Source of the DNA: Phoenix dactylifera
Lineage: Eukaryota > Streptophyta > Magnoliopsida > Arecales > Arecaceae
Direction: 5' to 3'
Length of the DNA: 64,000 nt
NCBI RefSeq assembly: GCF_009389715.1
Contig: NC_052392.1
Coordinates: forward strand, 39,599,668-39,663,667
In this document: one piece after another, positions 1-12,329 of the stretch
How the letters are laid out: each line of letters starts with the position of its first letter
How positions within the stretch are numbered: the first letter of the stretch is position 1
Program-made: the position numbers and the translations under genes
Notes under the pieces: model-generated
Seen by the model: the letters and a program-made list of their open reading frames with translations, nothing else
Databases searched by the model: none
Told to the model about the DNA's origin: nothing

Positions 1-105
1 CCAAATATGCCAAAAGTACTTTCCTAGGCATCCTCTTCTTAGGAATTTACTTTCCAGAAATCATATTCGTAGGAGGGAAATGCTTCCTGCGAACCAAACG
101 AGCCC
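1..105. mobile_element. Right end of a Tourist/Harbinger-like MITE
   Basis: The right border reads gcgaaccaaacgagccc, which on the other strand is gggctcgtttggttcgc, a terminal inverted repeat style typical of plant PIF/Harbinger (Tourist) MITEs. It is followed directly by tta at 106-108, matching the usual 3-bp TTA/TAA target. The left end is outside the window, so the paired TIR and duplication cannot be seen. Confidence 0.45.
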
Positions 106-2346
106 TTAGGATCAGGCATAGACTGAAAAAGATAATTATACTTAAATTGATTAAGTACATAGATATATAAATCTCCAGCTTCATCAACAGTGCAATCTAA
201 AGTTCTGTTGCCAGTGTTGCTTGTTTAGTTAATTGCCATTCTATTTGATAATGTATGTCATATTTTCCACTTTTCTCTACCATGTTGTCTTCTTATTTGA
301 AATTTGTTATGGAAGATATATTGCATGATGTGAAATAATATGCAAAGATTGGGAGATTGATACTGAATGTTATTATTTGGAGGTCTTGAGGGGGTTTTAG
401 GAAAACATTATGCTAGATACTTGGGGAGAAACTATAGGACTTAAGGCCCATTAGTCCCTTATAAACACAATATTATAGAAAACAATGTTACTGAGGCCTC
501 CAAGTTATTATATGTTGTGATGTTGGTTTGTGTTTCTTTAGAAGACACAAGATTACTTATGATTTTATTATGACATATGAGTGCGATCTTTTTTAACACA
601 AGTTTGTCAAGCTCTGAATTGTTTATGATGGGTTTTTCTAAAATAAATATTACCTATGATTCATTGTGACGTATGAATGTGACCTCTTTTTTGCACAAGT
701 TTGTTAAGCTCGGAATTGTTTATTGCAGTTTTCTTAAATAAATATTTTTAGATGACTGTGTGCCTAGTGACAATTATCTCTATTTACTGCTTGCACAGTA
801 ATAACTAAACATATTGCATATGTGATTCATTTATGTGAAGATATAAACCTACTTCTAAGGATGTTATGTTTAGGTATTTTTCCCACATTTAGTCAATGTT
901 CACAATCTCAGTACTTGACCTTGTACTAGTACCATGCTGATGCAGTGTTGGTATGTTCGATTTGTGGGTCGATTCGGTGTACTAAGTCTTGGTTCAGTAT
1001 CAGTTCGGTACAGTATAATCCAGTATGGGTGGTACGTACCGGTATGGCGAACCTTGCTAAATAATATGACGATGCTAGGTGGTAGAACTAGGATGATAAG
1101 TTTACAATGAGGAAATTAGGGGACACCTTGAAAAGAATAATTTCAACAGTTGAATTCCATATTGAGTTGATTTGGATTTGCCCAATGTAGACCTAAGGAG
1201 GTGGTAGCTGAAAAGAAGCATAGATGCATGGGTAGGACCCATATTGCATGAATGAAGGTGGTGCTGATTGTTTTGATCTTGTGATAGACTTGAATTTTGA
1301 TAGAACTAAATGGCTGAAGAGATTTCAAATATCCGAATGAAAATAGCTGGGATTTGGAGTACTAGTGATGTAAGGTTTAGAAAAGAGAACTGGATTGGTA
1401 GTAGTGATAAATGGTTTGTTAGTAATATTGCATTATGCACAGGCCGTTTCTTTCATTTATCAGTTCCTTCACTTCCAAACAGTCATTTCCTCCCTGCCCC
1501 ATTTCTCCCTCTCTTTATCTCTCTCTCTCTCTGCCCTTTTGAGGATGTCCCTGTTCGCCAGTTGGCTTGTGCTAGAACTGTTTGAATGTTTTCTTTGAAG
1601 AGCCATTTCATTGTAATAAGGCTTGGGTTTGTTTCTGGTTAAGAAGAGAGAGGTGTTAAGATTGGCTGCTTTTGAAGACTGTAACTACATGATTTACAAT
1701 CTCGGAACCACCCTATCCCCACCTCCAAACCACCACCCGCACATACACAAGAGAGAGTGAGAGGAGACAATGAATGACAATTACTTTCCATTTAGGCAAT
1801 GAAGAATTTACGAAGCTGGAAAGAATAAGCTATTGTATTCATGTGCCGTAAGGTGGGGGGTGGGGAACATTGGATGCAAAACCTATTTCCTCTTGAGAAG
1901 CAACTAACCAGAATTGGCGGATTCTGCAGTTTGAAGGACCTTTGAAGATAACACATACTTCAGATTTCAGAAGATTGAAATGAGTTAAACAGAAGGCTAG
2001 TCTAGGAAGCAACTGAAGCAACTGAGCTCTTTGAAAATTCAGAATTTCTGTGATGATTTAGGTATAAGATTATATAGGGAGGCCTGCACATTTACTGCCA
2101 TATTAGGGTTTGGCATGGAAGAATTTGTCCAGGCTTCTTTAATGTTATTATATATATATATATATCTGAATTTGATAATGATCCACATTTTTGCTTTTGT
2201 TCTTTTTCACTTCTTTTTTAAATTAATTTCAACTCTCTTTGTTTAGTATTCGCTCTTTTGATTTTTAAAGTTTATTAGCATTATAATGGTTTAGCCTGGA
2301 ATGTTGCACTGCAGAAGCAATAATTTTTTTCTCATTGTTTGGACAG
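106..2346 (+). other. Non-coding stretch, probably an intron of the LETM1-like gene
   Basis: No exon of the LETM1-like gene was recognised here, although the exon at 2347 starts in mid-protein, so this is most simply a long intron. It contains a GGTACGG-type repeat remnant near 950-1060 that ends in gcgaacctt, a (CT)n tract near 1505-1530, and a short (TA)n near 2150. The short reading frames have no recognisable protein features. Confidence 0.5.
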
Positions 2347-5300
2347 GATAAAAAATGATGATATATTGATTCGGGCAGAGGGTGTAGAATCCCTTTCAGA
2401 ATGTGAACTTAGGCAAGCATGTAGGGACCGAGGCCATCTGGGCTTGCTTTCCACAGATGAGATGCGCCAACAGGTTTACAATCATCTTTATAATGTTATT
2501 GAATTTTTTATTGCATGCACTATTAGAAATAAAGTGTAGATGCGGAAAATACTTAATTATTAATCATTTGTTCTTTATCTGGTCTGTTTACTTATCAATT
2601 TGCTCTTCTACATTGTTATCGCTTATATAACAGATTCTTATCAACTAACCATTTCCTTACTGCAATTATCTTCTTTATACTTAATAGCATTTCTAGAATC
2701 CATGGTACATATCTTAAAGTTTCTCAAATTTCAGCATTAATTCATGGAAATAATTTGCTAAACCTTTGCCTTGTCTAGTTTGACGCACTCACCTAAGAAA
2801 TTACATTTTGCAGTTCTTTTTATTTTAGTCAAATTTGCTAGTGAAAAACTGCTAAGTTTACTCTTTCAATGTTTTTATCCAGCTTCGAGACTGGTTGGAT
2901 TTGTCTCTCAACCGCTCAGTGCCATCTTCTCTCCTGATACTTTCTAGGTATTTTTTTCATCAGATATTTTTTTTCTTTTTATATGCGTTGCTTCCTCTTG
3001 ATTAACTTTGATGTGATTTCTTAGAGCTTTCACTGTTTCTGGAAAGATGAAGCCGGAGGAGGCTGTTGTAGCTACACTATCTTCTCTACCTGATGAGGTT
3101 GTGGATACTGTTGGTACTGGTTTGCCATCTGAAGATGCTGTTTCAGAGAGGAGGAGGAAATTGGATTACCTTGAAATGCAAGAAGAACTTATCAAGGTAC
3201 AATATAATATTTATTTTCTTGGTGCATCTTTCTTTATCATTACCTTATTTGTTTAGTATCAGTAGTGGAAAAATAATGTATTCAAACAAATTATTCAATG
3301 GATTAGTTTTCATACGTAGGCTGTTTGGCTTATGATTTCTGCCTCAGAGATAAACCATGACATGCCCTTTTCTTTTTTTGGGGGGGGGGGGGGGAGGTGG
3401 TCCTCTTCTAGACCCTTATCAAGGTAAAGGTAATCTTAGAATGCTGTTCCTAGTTGCATAAGCTTGAAATGCAAAACCAAGGAATTAAAAATTAAGAATT
3501 TATTAGAGATTGACATCAGGTTAACTAATGGTCCGGATGATTTGCTAAATCCTTTTCCAGCACTATTAATGTGCTTAATCCTTTGCCAAGCCTTCTTGTA
3601 ATATGCTCCATTTTTTTGGCCCTAGCGTTGGTTAGTATCGATTGGTCTAATTAATTATGTTAAATTGTTTTCTACGGGTTCTACTGGACTCCTGGGCTAA
3701 TTGGAATTTGTCCTTTATCATTAGCATGCCAATGTTGTATGACTGCAATAATGAAAACATGTTTCTATGCAAAGAATGATAAAGTTTCCTGCGGAATTAA
3801 TTTTGAGTGAGTCTGTATAATCTTGCACTATACTATTTTCTGCAGCTGCTAAATGATTTCCATCATGTAGAAGTGGACAACATCAATCAAAACATTGGAA
3901 GACTAGACGATCATACATGTTAGCAAAGAATTGAATGATTCTAATGCAAATCATTATTAGTTTCAAAGTTTTAAAGTCTAAACATCAATGGTATGCGAAA
4001 TCATGAGAAGAACCACCCAACCAGCCTGCCCTGTAAAGGGGTTCCTTTCTTCATGTCCTAAAGCCTTGAAGCATTGCCACGTATCTATTAGCCATCTTTA
4101 TATGTGTACAGCTGTACTTGTCATACTCTATTTAGCTCTTGTATCTTACTTTGTACTATGACGAGCTGTTCTCATGCTCAGTGACTAGTGCTGCAGATAG
4201 TTTTTAAATGCAGTAATTCTGCTTCTGAGTTCAAGTTTCCATTTCCTTTATTATTGGTATGTTCAACCATTAGCATGTGGTTTCCTACATTTGATTGGTT
4301 TCTGGCAAAACTGTTTCGTAACTGCAGCATTTTCCTGTATGAGTGAATCCATCCAGCTCCAGATTATTAGGACAGATTGATATTAATCGTTTTGGTTATC
4401 TGTATGCATAGTGCTATATCATTTCCTTCCGAAGATGCCCAACAAAAAAAAAGAGGAAATTGAATATCAAAGTCCTCATGTTATGAATTTAAGTTCACTC
4501 TGGCGCATATAGTAGATGATGTAATGTCATTGGCATCATAGCATGTATATCTCTTTCATGTATCAAACTCAAAAACTGTTTGCATGTGACTTGATATTGT
4601 TCCATTCTTTGCATTTAATCTCTCATCAGTTATTTAAAAGCAAAGATATATATTATGAGTGCCTTCTACAGCAGAATTATTTCTATCCTTTTTGAACTAG
4701 TTGCTGATATGTTAAACGTTATATTTTTTTCTTCTTAATGAGCACATAAGTATGAATATGTTGGCTTCTGTCATGATCCTCTTTTAAAGATCTTATTTTA
4801 CTCAACTTTGCAATCCTTTGCATCTCAGTGTGCATTCTGCAAATCTCTGTCTTTTTGGTGCTTATGTAGGAGGAAGAAAGGGAACAAGAGAAAGAGAAGA
4901 AAGCTAGGATGGAATCTAGGAGGAATGATGAGGATGTGGCTTTGATGGAGTTAACAATTCCTACTGCTAGGGAAGCAGAGGAGCTGGCAAGGATGAAGGC
5001 ACTAGGAAAAAGAGAAGATTTCTGTAAAATCAGCCGTGCGTTAGCTGTTCTAGCTTCAGCATCAGTAAGGACTGACATGAATATCCTTTCTATCAACTTT
5101 TAGCTGTCCCTAGCATTTACAATGATTTTACGACTGCTTCCAAAACTTATATATTGGCTTTCTGTTAACCTTGCAGTCTGTCAGCAGGGAGCGTCAAGAG
5201 TTCTTGAGTCTTGTTAACAAAGAGGTATGTTTCATCTTTTAGGTATGAATATTGCTACTTTTTGAATCCGGACTTGTATGGTTCACTTTATGTTCTTAAG

Positions 5301-7071
5301 GTAGACCTAATGCACTTATGACTGGAAGCCTTCTCTTATCTTTGGGAATAAAACTTGTATTCTGCATTTCCTACTGCAGATAGAACTGTACAACACCATG
5401 CTAGAGAAGGAGGGTCCTGAACGAGAAGAAGAAGCTAAGAAAGCATATAGAGCCGCCAGGGAGAAGACTGACCATGAAGCTGAAGCAGCTGCAGAAGATA
5501 AGATCTCATCAGCACTTATAAACAGGGTAAGATTCTTAATCACTTGCACAGCTTATCTCTTCTTCACTCTTCTCATAGTTGGAAACATCTTTTAACTAAA
5601 TGGTATTGACATTTTCTCCCCATGCATTTTTTCTCTATCACAACTTCGCCATATACTGAGTATGTACAAATGTGTACCATGTTGATCGTGCACCATGGTA
5701 ACCTTGCATCAATCATCTTTATTGTTAATGTGTGTGCATGAATTTCTTTTTCTTCCTTTCTTTTTCTCTATAGAATTGAATGCAGTGTAATACCAATTAC
5801 TAATCCATTGTTTTCATTATGTTTTCTTATTTCCTAGAACCTGGTTTGAATCTGTATAATTGCCACTAACAAATTAGTAACTGCTTTTTTGGACTTCTTA
5901 AGGTGCATGCAACAGTATCAGTTATAAAGTTTCTTGGGAGAATTCGTTTGTACTATTTTATTTTATAGAGGCATTTAAGAAACTAATTGCGTAGTTGCAT
6001 GATATGTTCTTAGGATATTAAGGTTCTAGTATTTCCTTATCTGAATATTTCTTCCTTCGATGCTTCTTTTGGGGGATAGGGGATTATATGATGCCATTTG
6101 GCTGCACTCCAGGTTGATGCCATGCTCCAAGAACTTGAAAAGGAGATTGATGATGTAGATGCTATAATTGGTAACCGCTGGCAGTTACTTGACAGGTAAT
6201 TATTCTTTACTTTTTGTTTTTTTGCATACGCTGTGGGTTTAAGACGGAAAAATAGGCTTCTCCCCTCCAATTTTTTTAAGTGGATCTGAGTGGCATGTAA
6301 TATGTACAACAACGCAACTCCAGTCCTTCTTGTCATTGCTATCCCATCATTCACGCCTATGTGGCCATTTGCTTTGTCCTAGCGGGCTTCTATACATCCT
6401 TTATCTCTCTTTCATCCTGCTATGAGGTTGTTACTCCACTTAGTAGGGCTAATTACTAAAAGTACATTCAAATTTAAAACAACCGTATTTGTTGTTTCTT
6501 GTGTTATATCATGAATATTTTATGCAGAGTAGCTTTTTTCCCTTGGATACTTTATGCTACTTCAGACCATATATGGCTATAGAACAAGGAAGACACTTTC
6601 TAATTTTGCCCCTTCAGTTTTCCTTCATAATTTGTTGGTTGAATTGATTTCCTTTTAGCTTCCCAGGTTTGGAATGTAACTGATGATTTCTTTTTTTCCT
6701 AATTCGAAATTTCTCACTCTATGTAGTACTTTGTTGCTTATATTATAGTGATCATGATGGGAAAGTGACACCAGAGGAAGTTGCAGCTGCAGCCATGTAC
6801 TTAAAAGACACCTTAGACAAGGCGGGTGTCCAGGAACTCATCAATAACCTTTCTAGGGATAGAGGTCGATTGCTGAAATACTTGCAAAATTTTTCACAGT
6901 TTCATTTAAATTGTTTTCGCTTGTCTAACTTCTGAATTTATCTTAGTACATTGATCATATTTTCTGCTTCAAATTTTTGTTTTGACAGAAGGTAAAATTC
7001 TTGTCGAAGACATAATCAAGCTGGGCGGTCAAACAGATGATGCCAATGGAGATGAGACAGAACGCCAGTAG
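2347..7071 (+). CDS. LETM1: LETM1-like mitochondrial protein with EF-hand, 3' part (9 exons)
   Basis: LETM1 proteins sit in the mitochondrial inner membrane and act in K+/H+ (and proposed Ca2+/H+) exchange and matrix volume control. The exons read are 2347-2473, 2883-2947, 3025-3196, 4870-5064, 5177-5224, 5380-5526, 6113-6195, 6749-6864 and 6989-7071. All borders are GT-AG, phases agree throughout, and they give the last 344 codons. The first exon encodes the ribosome-binding-like LETM1 core (SECELRQACRDRGH, then LRDWLDLSLN). A long charged coiled coil follows (EEEREQEKEKKARMESRR and the segment after EKEGPEREEEAKKAYRAA). Near the C-terminus the EF-hand loop DSDHDGKVTPEE keeps its acidic ligands and the closing Glu. 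The start codon, transit peptide and transmembrane helix must lie left of the window. It converges on the UGT gene at 8613. Confidence 0.93.
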
Positions 7072-7330
7072 TGGGTAATACAATTGCAGTTTCTTTTATA
7101 ATTTTCAGATAACCATTTTTTTTATTCCGGGTGAAAATTTTGGTGGCCTGGTCAAAATAACGTATGTACTATATGGTTATGTAGGATAGTTGTGCTCACG
7201 GATGTTGTCTGTATCAATTTATTTGTTTGCATTTTTGGTCAGGTCCAGTTTACTGACCTAAATGTGAAAGAAACAGGGGGTGGGTCCCTAGCAGTGAGTC
7301 TGACAGCAATGCATTGTAATAAAATCAATC
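7072..7330 (+). promoter_or_regulatory. LETM1-like 3'UTR with possible 3'UTR intron and poly(A) signal
   Basis: Five bases after the stop there is a plausible donor (gtaata), and ttggtcag near 7235-7242 could be its acceptor, so the 3'UTR may be spliced. An aataaa hexamer lies at about 7317 (ttgtaataaaatc). This is inferred from motifs only. Confidence 0.35.
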
Positions 7331-8104
7331 CTGGGCCGTGGAATTACACCAAGCAAGCAGGCCACTAAACAGGGGAAAGACACCTCCTCGAACAGCATGT
7401 GAGGTTGGAGAACTGCTCAAATAATGTGAGGTCGCTGCTTATTCGGTAATCAAGCCAAAAGTTTTGCCCATCACTCATTACAAAAAACAAAAAGGATGAG
7501 CGAGGCCACAAGGAAAACCTTCAGCTTACTATAACGTAATAATTATAGCTATGGACTTGGCTATAAATGAGCATCCCTTAAGCATCCATACCGAAAGTAG
7601 TTTCTCTTTTCCTTATTCATCTTTCGATCTTGAGATTTGAGCATCAGTCCACCTTGTGGTTTAGAACTCCATTCCAATTGATTAGTGCAACGTTGTAGTG
7701 GGATGGTTTATCTCTTATGCTCTACATTGAAAATTTCCCGTCATCTTTTTGCTTTGTAACTCTTTCCACCGTGGATTCCAATTGAACAGGAGACTGGTTT
7801 TGTGTATTAAACCGGTGTGCAGGCATTTACTTCTGAATATATCCTAACTATGGACTGATGTCCCTTTGATTGTCTTCTTTTAATGCAGTGAACAGGACTC
7901 CATTTGAGTTATTCCCTCAGTTACTCTGAAAATTACATAAATAAAGAAAGCATATAAACATGATGTAATATGAGCTTGCACCGTGTCTACAACATTGTGC
8001 AGGTAATGTATAGCTGATAAACGAGATGTTGCTCGATCTCCATTCTAAAGTGTACATGAGGGTTATGTAGTATATATGAGCTGCAAAAGATGCACTCACT
8101 AAAA

Positions 8105-8148
<44 letters not shown>

Positions 8149-8612
8149 TGCATTTTTAGTTACCAACTTACCTTGATGGTCCGAACCATCATACTTTCTC
8201 GGCATTCTTTACTGGAATAAAATAATCTTTTCCTATACGAATCTTTTTGTTTTTTGGTAACCCGAATATAAACAACCAGGAATATGACCAAAAAAAGAAG
8301 AAGAGAGAGACATGACAAGATAACAACTAGTCTTGCATCAGCTTCCAGCAGCAAGGCCAACTCCGGATAAATATGAGATCCTCCCGGTATAAAAAATAAA
8401 ATGTCCTCCGGGTTTCGTATTCAAAGCTATTGAAATCTATTGAAGGAATGGATATAAACCAAAACGCATGGAATAGTCCTCATGCGACGTGATGTTCCAA
8501 AAGCAAATAAGCAACAGAGCACCGAAGTTATAGTCAAGAAATATAGAACGACTGGTACAAACAGCAACCACAAGCAGCCACCAAAGGTGACCAAAGCAAG
8601 CCCAGCTTATTA
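7331..8612. other. Intergenic region between converging LETM1-like and UGT genes
   Basis: This holds the presumed 3' ends of the two converging genes. The only clear structure is a perfect (TA)n microsatellite at about 8109-8146. No further gene, RNA gene or transposon end was recognised. Confidence 0.5.
8109..8146. repeat. (TA)n microsatellite
   Basis: Uninterrupted TA dinucleotides, about 19 units. Confidence 0.95.
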
Positions 8613-10517
8613 TCACTTCGAGCAATACTTGGCCACAAACTCTAAGATGTTCCTATCCGAGCTTCCACCCTCGGCCACCGCCTTTTTGGCCAACTCCCTC
8701 CACTTGCTCGAATTCCTCCTGATCTCCTCGCTCCTCTCCCCCTCCATCACCACCCTCACACACCTCTCCACCTCCTCCCTCCCCACCAATCCCCTCTCGC
8801 CGGCCCTCGCCCGCACGCCGACCCTCCACACATCCTCGACATACTTGGCGTTCGTCGGCTGGTCCGTCCACTGCGGCACTCCCACCATCGGCACGCCCAA
8901 GCTGATCCCCTCCATCGTCGAATTCCATCCGCAGTGCGTCAGGAAGCAGCCGACCGCCTCGTGCGACAGCACCGCCATCTGCGGGCTCCACGAAACCACC
9001 AGCCCTCGCTCCGGCGACAAGTCCTCCGCGAAGTTCTCCGGAAGCTTGGAGGCTTCCGAGGATCTCACCACCCAGAGGAATCGTTTGCCGCTGCCGAGAA
9101 GGCCGAAGGCGAGCTCCGCCATCTGCTCGGGGCCGAGCGGGGTCATGCTGCCGAAGGACACGTAGACGACGGAGTTGGAGGGCAGGGAGTCCAGCCATTG
9201 CATGCAGAGGTCGACGCTCGGGGTGTAGAGGTCGAAGCCATAGTGGGAGTCGGATGGGAGCCGGTTGTCCAAGTACGAGGATGGCACCGTGGGCCCCATC
9301 GTCTTGGCTCGCCATGCGGATGCCATGTAGCCAGCTTCCTGCTTAAATTTCCGGCAATATCTTAAAATTAAAAATATAAAATATATAATTCATTTTCATG
9401 AGGGCTATATCTTAAGTCCTATTATTGTAGCTACCGTGGCATCCCGCATCATTTTGGAGAATTTAGAGTTACATAGTGGGGACAAACTAGATGTAATATG
9501 AGGTTGGACTATGTAGTGATAGGTATCGATATGACTCAATAACGAGGACCGACGAAATGAGTCATTCATGTAGTAGTGAAGACTATGGCTAGGGCTCCCT
9601 TCGACAACCATATCCGTAAATACATTGCAAATTGCATTTATGACCATATTAAAAATCAAATTCAGCTGTTCAATCCAGAAAATAAGGATGCAATCGTGGC
9701 AAGGAGAGCCTGAGGACAGAACATGCCAAGCTGTCACAAGTGTATAGCTAATGCAAAATAGAGCTACCACACAAAAATAGCCGCCGATAAAAATCAATCA
9801 TGCGAAGAAGCTAGTTACTAAAACATATTGGATTGGATTCTGTGAAACAATATGACAAACACAAACACGTACCTCAGGCTCCAGCTCGTAGAAGGAGTTG
9901 ACGAAGACCGCATCGGCCTTATCCAAGTTCTTATACTGTTCCAGCACCAGCTTCAAGTACGACGCGAAGAGGCCGGCGTCCGCCTGCGAAACGAAGGACG
10001 GCATGTCGTCCGGCTCGAGCCGGGGCAAACCGGGCAGCGAGACCGGCTCAGTCACCGGTATCCCGAGCCGGCGCTCGTTCACGTGCCCGTAGACTATGTT
10101 AACGCCGCACGGCTGCGTGAAGAACGCCGCGGTCGCCAGCCCGCGCCGCTCCCCGACTTCTCGGGCCCACGGGAAGAAGGAGTCATAGACCAGAGCCCGG
10201 ACCGGCCGGCCCGCGGCCCGCTCGGACCGGATGAGCTCGTCGAGGGTCGCGGATCCGACCGACTCGACGCGGTCGAGGTAGGCCTCGATGGAGTCGGCGG
10301 AGGCGAAGCCGCCCTGGTCGAAGCCGTCGGAGATGGTGGCGAGTGCGACCGGTCCGGGTTCGGGGCGGGTGGTGGAGAGGACGAAGCGGGTGGTGGCGAG
10401 GGTGGCGAGGAGGCCGCGGGAGGAGAGGCGCTTGGCGAATTGGAGCATGGGGTTGATGTGGCCTTGGCTCGGGTAGGGGAGGACGAGGACGTGGGGTTGG
10501 TGGCTGCCGTTCTCCAT
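8613..10517 (-). CDS. UDP-glycosyltransferase, UGT74-like (2 exons)
   Basis: A family-1 glycosyltransferase that would transfer a sugar, most likely glucose, from UDP-sugar to a small acceptor in the cytosol. UGT74 members use acids such as salicylate, auxins or thiohydroximates, or terpenoids; the acceptor here cannot be read from sequence. Exon 1 is 10517-9873 and exon 2 is 9338-8613, joined by one phase-0 intron of 534 nt (gtacgt ... cag), giving 456 aa, normal for the family. It begins MENGSHQPHVLVLPYP. The catalytic His is His20 in QGHINPM and the activating Asp is Asp112 in VYDSFFPW. The 44-residue PSPG box spans about residues 332-375 and ends in WTDQ; the final Gln favours UDP-glucose. 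The box starts W-S-P-Q instead of the usual W-C/A-P-Q. Exons are very GC-rich, unlike the flanks. The gene diverges from the related gene at 23731. Confidence 0.93.
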
Positions 10518-10577
10518 GCTCTCTTCTTTGAGTGCTTCCCTTTGAGTTCCAGTAGAGAGCTTAATTTGGTGTCAGTT

Positions 10578-10588
10578 GTATTTATAGC
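10578..10588 (-). promoter_or_regulatory. TATA box of the minus-strand UGT gene
   Basis: The minus strand reads gctataaatac about 60 bp upstream of the ATG, implying a short leader of roughly 30-35 nt. Just upstream is a (GA/CT)n tract at about 10595-10618. This is a motif and position match only. Confidence 0.65.
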
Positions 10589-10618
10589 TGAAGATGAGAG
10601 AGAGAGAGAGCGAGAGCG

Positions 10619-11164
10619 AGCCACTTGGCCAGCATTTGTGGCGGACAAAGAAAGAGTTTTGTCTTGATTTTCTTCACATTTACATTGAGAAGAAATGCTA
10701 TATTTCTTATTAATGTATGTGGCATGATGTTGGACTGGTATTCCAGTTCTGATCAGCTAATTAGTATATTAGTATAGAGGTTTGATTGCTTTGTTGATTG
10801 GACTCCTGTGTGTTATGAGAAGCATCTTCCTAATCCAATGGAAAAAATGTCATCCAGATCCTGCTACCGTCGTTCATCTTACGACACGAACTTAGCATTC
10901 TACTGATTGGTCGGTTGACTTCTGCGAATCCGACAATGAAAATACGACATATTCGCTTTGAACAGGCCGTCCTCACTTGTTTGGCTGTGGCGGAATGGAG
11001 GAATCATTGTTGGCCAAGATAAGATTCTTGGCTATATAATTATTCAGATTAAAATAGCTGCTTTGAGTTGATTTGCAAATTAATAAAAAGGGCAGGCGAG
11101 ACTATCGCTATTGCAAGATCTCTCCGTTTGGAATAATTGATTTAAACTTATAAAATTAATCAAG

Positions 11165-11254
<90 letters not shown>

Positions 11255-11437
11255 TATGAATATAACTATTTTAAACCTCGAATACCTTATGTATTGGTAA
11301 GAATTTTAAGATTTGAATGCGCACTTTAATGTGATTGGTGACCCTTTTTTTGAGTTTACAAATTATGAAAACACATGATATGTCAATTGTAATCCTATAA
11401 CTATAATTACTTAAAATAATACTCAATTTAAGCTATA
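10619..11437. other. Intergenic DNA upstream of the minus-strand UGT
   Basis: AT-rich sequence with no recognisable gene. It contains a long (TA)n microsatellite at about 11167-11250. The proximal part, next to 10588, is the presumed promoter of the minus-strand UGT gene. Confidence 0.5.
11167..11250. repeat. (TA)n microsatellite, about 42 units
   Basis: A continuous TA dinucleotide run of about 84 bp. Confidence 0.95.
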
Positions 11438-11442
11438 AGAAC

Positions 11443-11746
11443 TGTTGTGGGGGGGGGGGGGGGGGTGCACCCGAATTTAGTCCCACATCGGCTAGTAGCG
11501 GAAAGGTTCTGTGCCTTAAATGGGGGGTGGAAATCCTTTCCTCACGAGGGCCCTTTTGTGGGACAAAACCGTGAGGGCAATCCCCCCGTCAGCGCTGGAC
11601 GCGCGGGCCGGAAACGTCTCCCTCCGTCAGCGCTGGACGCACGGACCGGAGCGCCCAAAGCGGACAATACCTCGTGGGGGACGCGGTCTCTTTCTGCTCG
11701 GCTCGGTTGGGACTAAGGCTGTTGCCGGGGTGAAAATTCCGCAACA
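11443..11746 (+). repeat. TRIM 5' LTR
   Basis: A 304-bp direct repeat bounded by TG...CA. It includes a 17-G run (11449-11465), the USE-like motif at 11480-11490 and a TATA-like ttaaat at 11516-11521, 25 nt after the motif. It is unusually GC-rich for this region. Confidence 0.9.
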
Positions 11747-11837
11747 GATTGGCGCTAGAAGGAGGGCCGCGCCCCTTGCCGCAGACTACCCCCTAGGACT
11801 GGGAGGCGCCACAGGAACCTTCCCGCTAGGGGGGCTA

Positions 11838-12132
11838 TGTTGTGGGGGGGGTGCACCCGAATTTAGTCCCACATCGGCTAGTAGCGGAAAGGTTCTGTGC
11901 CTTAAATGGGGGGTGGAAATCCTTTCCTCACGAGGGCCCTTTTGTGGGACAAAACCGTGAGGGCAATCCCCCCGTCAGCGCTGGACGCGCGGGCCGGAAA
12001 CGTCTCCCTCCGTCAGCGCTGGACGCGCGGACCGGAGCGCCCAAAGCGGACAATACCTCGTGGGGGACGCGGTCTCTTTCTGCTCGGCTCGGTTGGGACT
12101 AAGGCTGTTGCCGAGGTGAAAATTCCGCAACA
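11838..12132 (+). repeat. TRIM 3' LTR
   Basis: A 295-bp copy of the 5' LTR, bounded by TG...CA, with an 8-G run and the USE-like motif at 11866-11876. The length difference from the 5' copy is fully explained by the G run. Confidence 0.9.
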
Positions 12133-12329
12133 AGAACCAAAGCAAATTCTTTTTCTTCCAATCTCCCATGCAAGACGCCATCTATTTGCCCTCCGTATTC
12201 TTCTATCAACGGTCTTGGGTGATAGAACTTGGCCAGAGCACAAAAAACAAAGAGGAGCTATAGAAGAGGTCCTTCCATAATATCTGTATCATGCCTCCGG
12301 CTCGAAATCGTAACCTGGGGGTTGCGGCA

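Larger units (their letters stand above)
11443..12132 (+). mobile_element. TRIM (terminal-repeat retrotransposon in miniature), intact
   Basis: Two direct LTRs (11443-11746, 304 bp; 11838-12132, 295 bp) each start TGTTG and end CAACA. They flank only 91 bp of interior. The interior starts gattggcgctagaagg, with a TGGCGC primer-binding-site style seen in Ty3/gypsy-type elements, and ends in the purine-rich ctaggggggcta, a polypurine tract next to the second LTR. AGAAC flanks the element on both sides (11438-11442 and 12133-12137), a perfect 5-bp target duplication. By eye the LTRs differ only in G-run length (17 versus 8) and two substitutions, so the insertion is young. It has no coding capacity, so it would depend on proteins made elsewhere. 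Each LTR carries gtcccacatcg, the plant snRNA upstream sequence element. Confidence 0.9.

Noticed and set aside
8482-9365. Long plus-strand frames opposite UGT exon 2, and similar frames opposite exon 1
   Set aside because: Shadows of a GC-rich coding exon on the minus strand.
11447-12280. Several 80-146 codon frames across the TRIM
   Set aside because: They repeat in both LTRs because the LTRs are duplicates; GC-rich open frames of a non-coding element.
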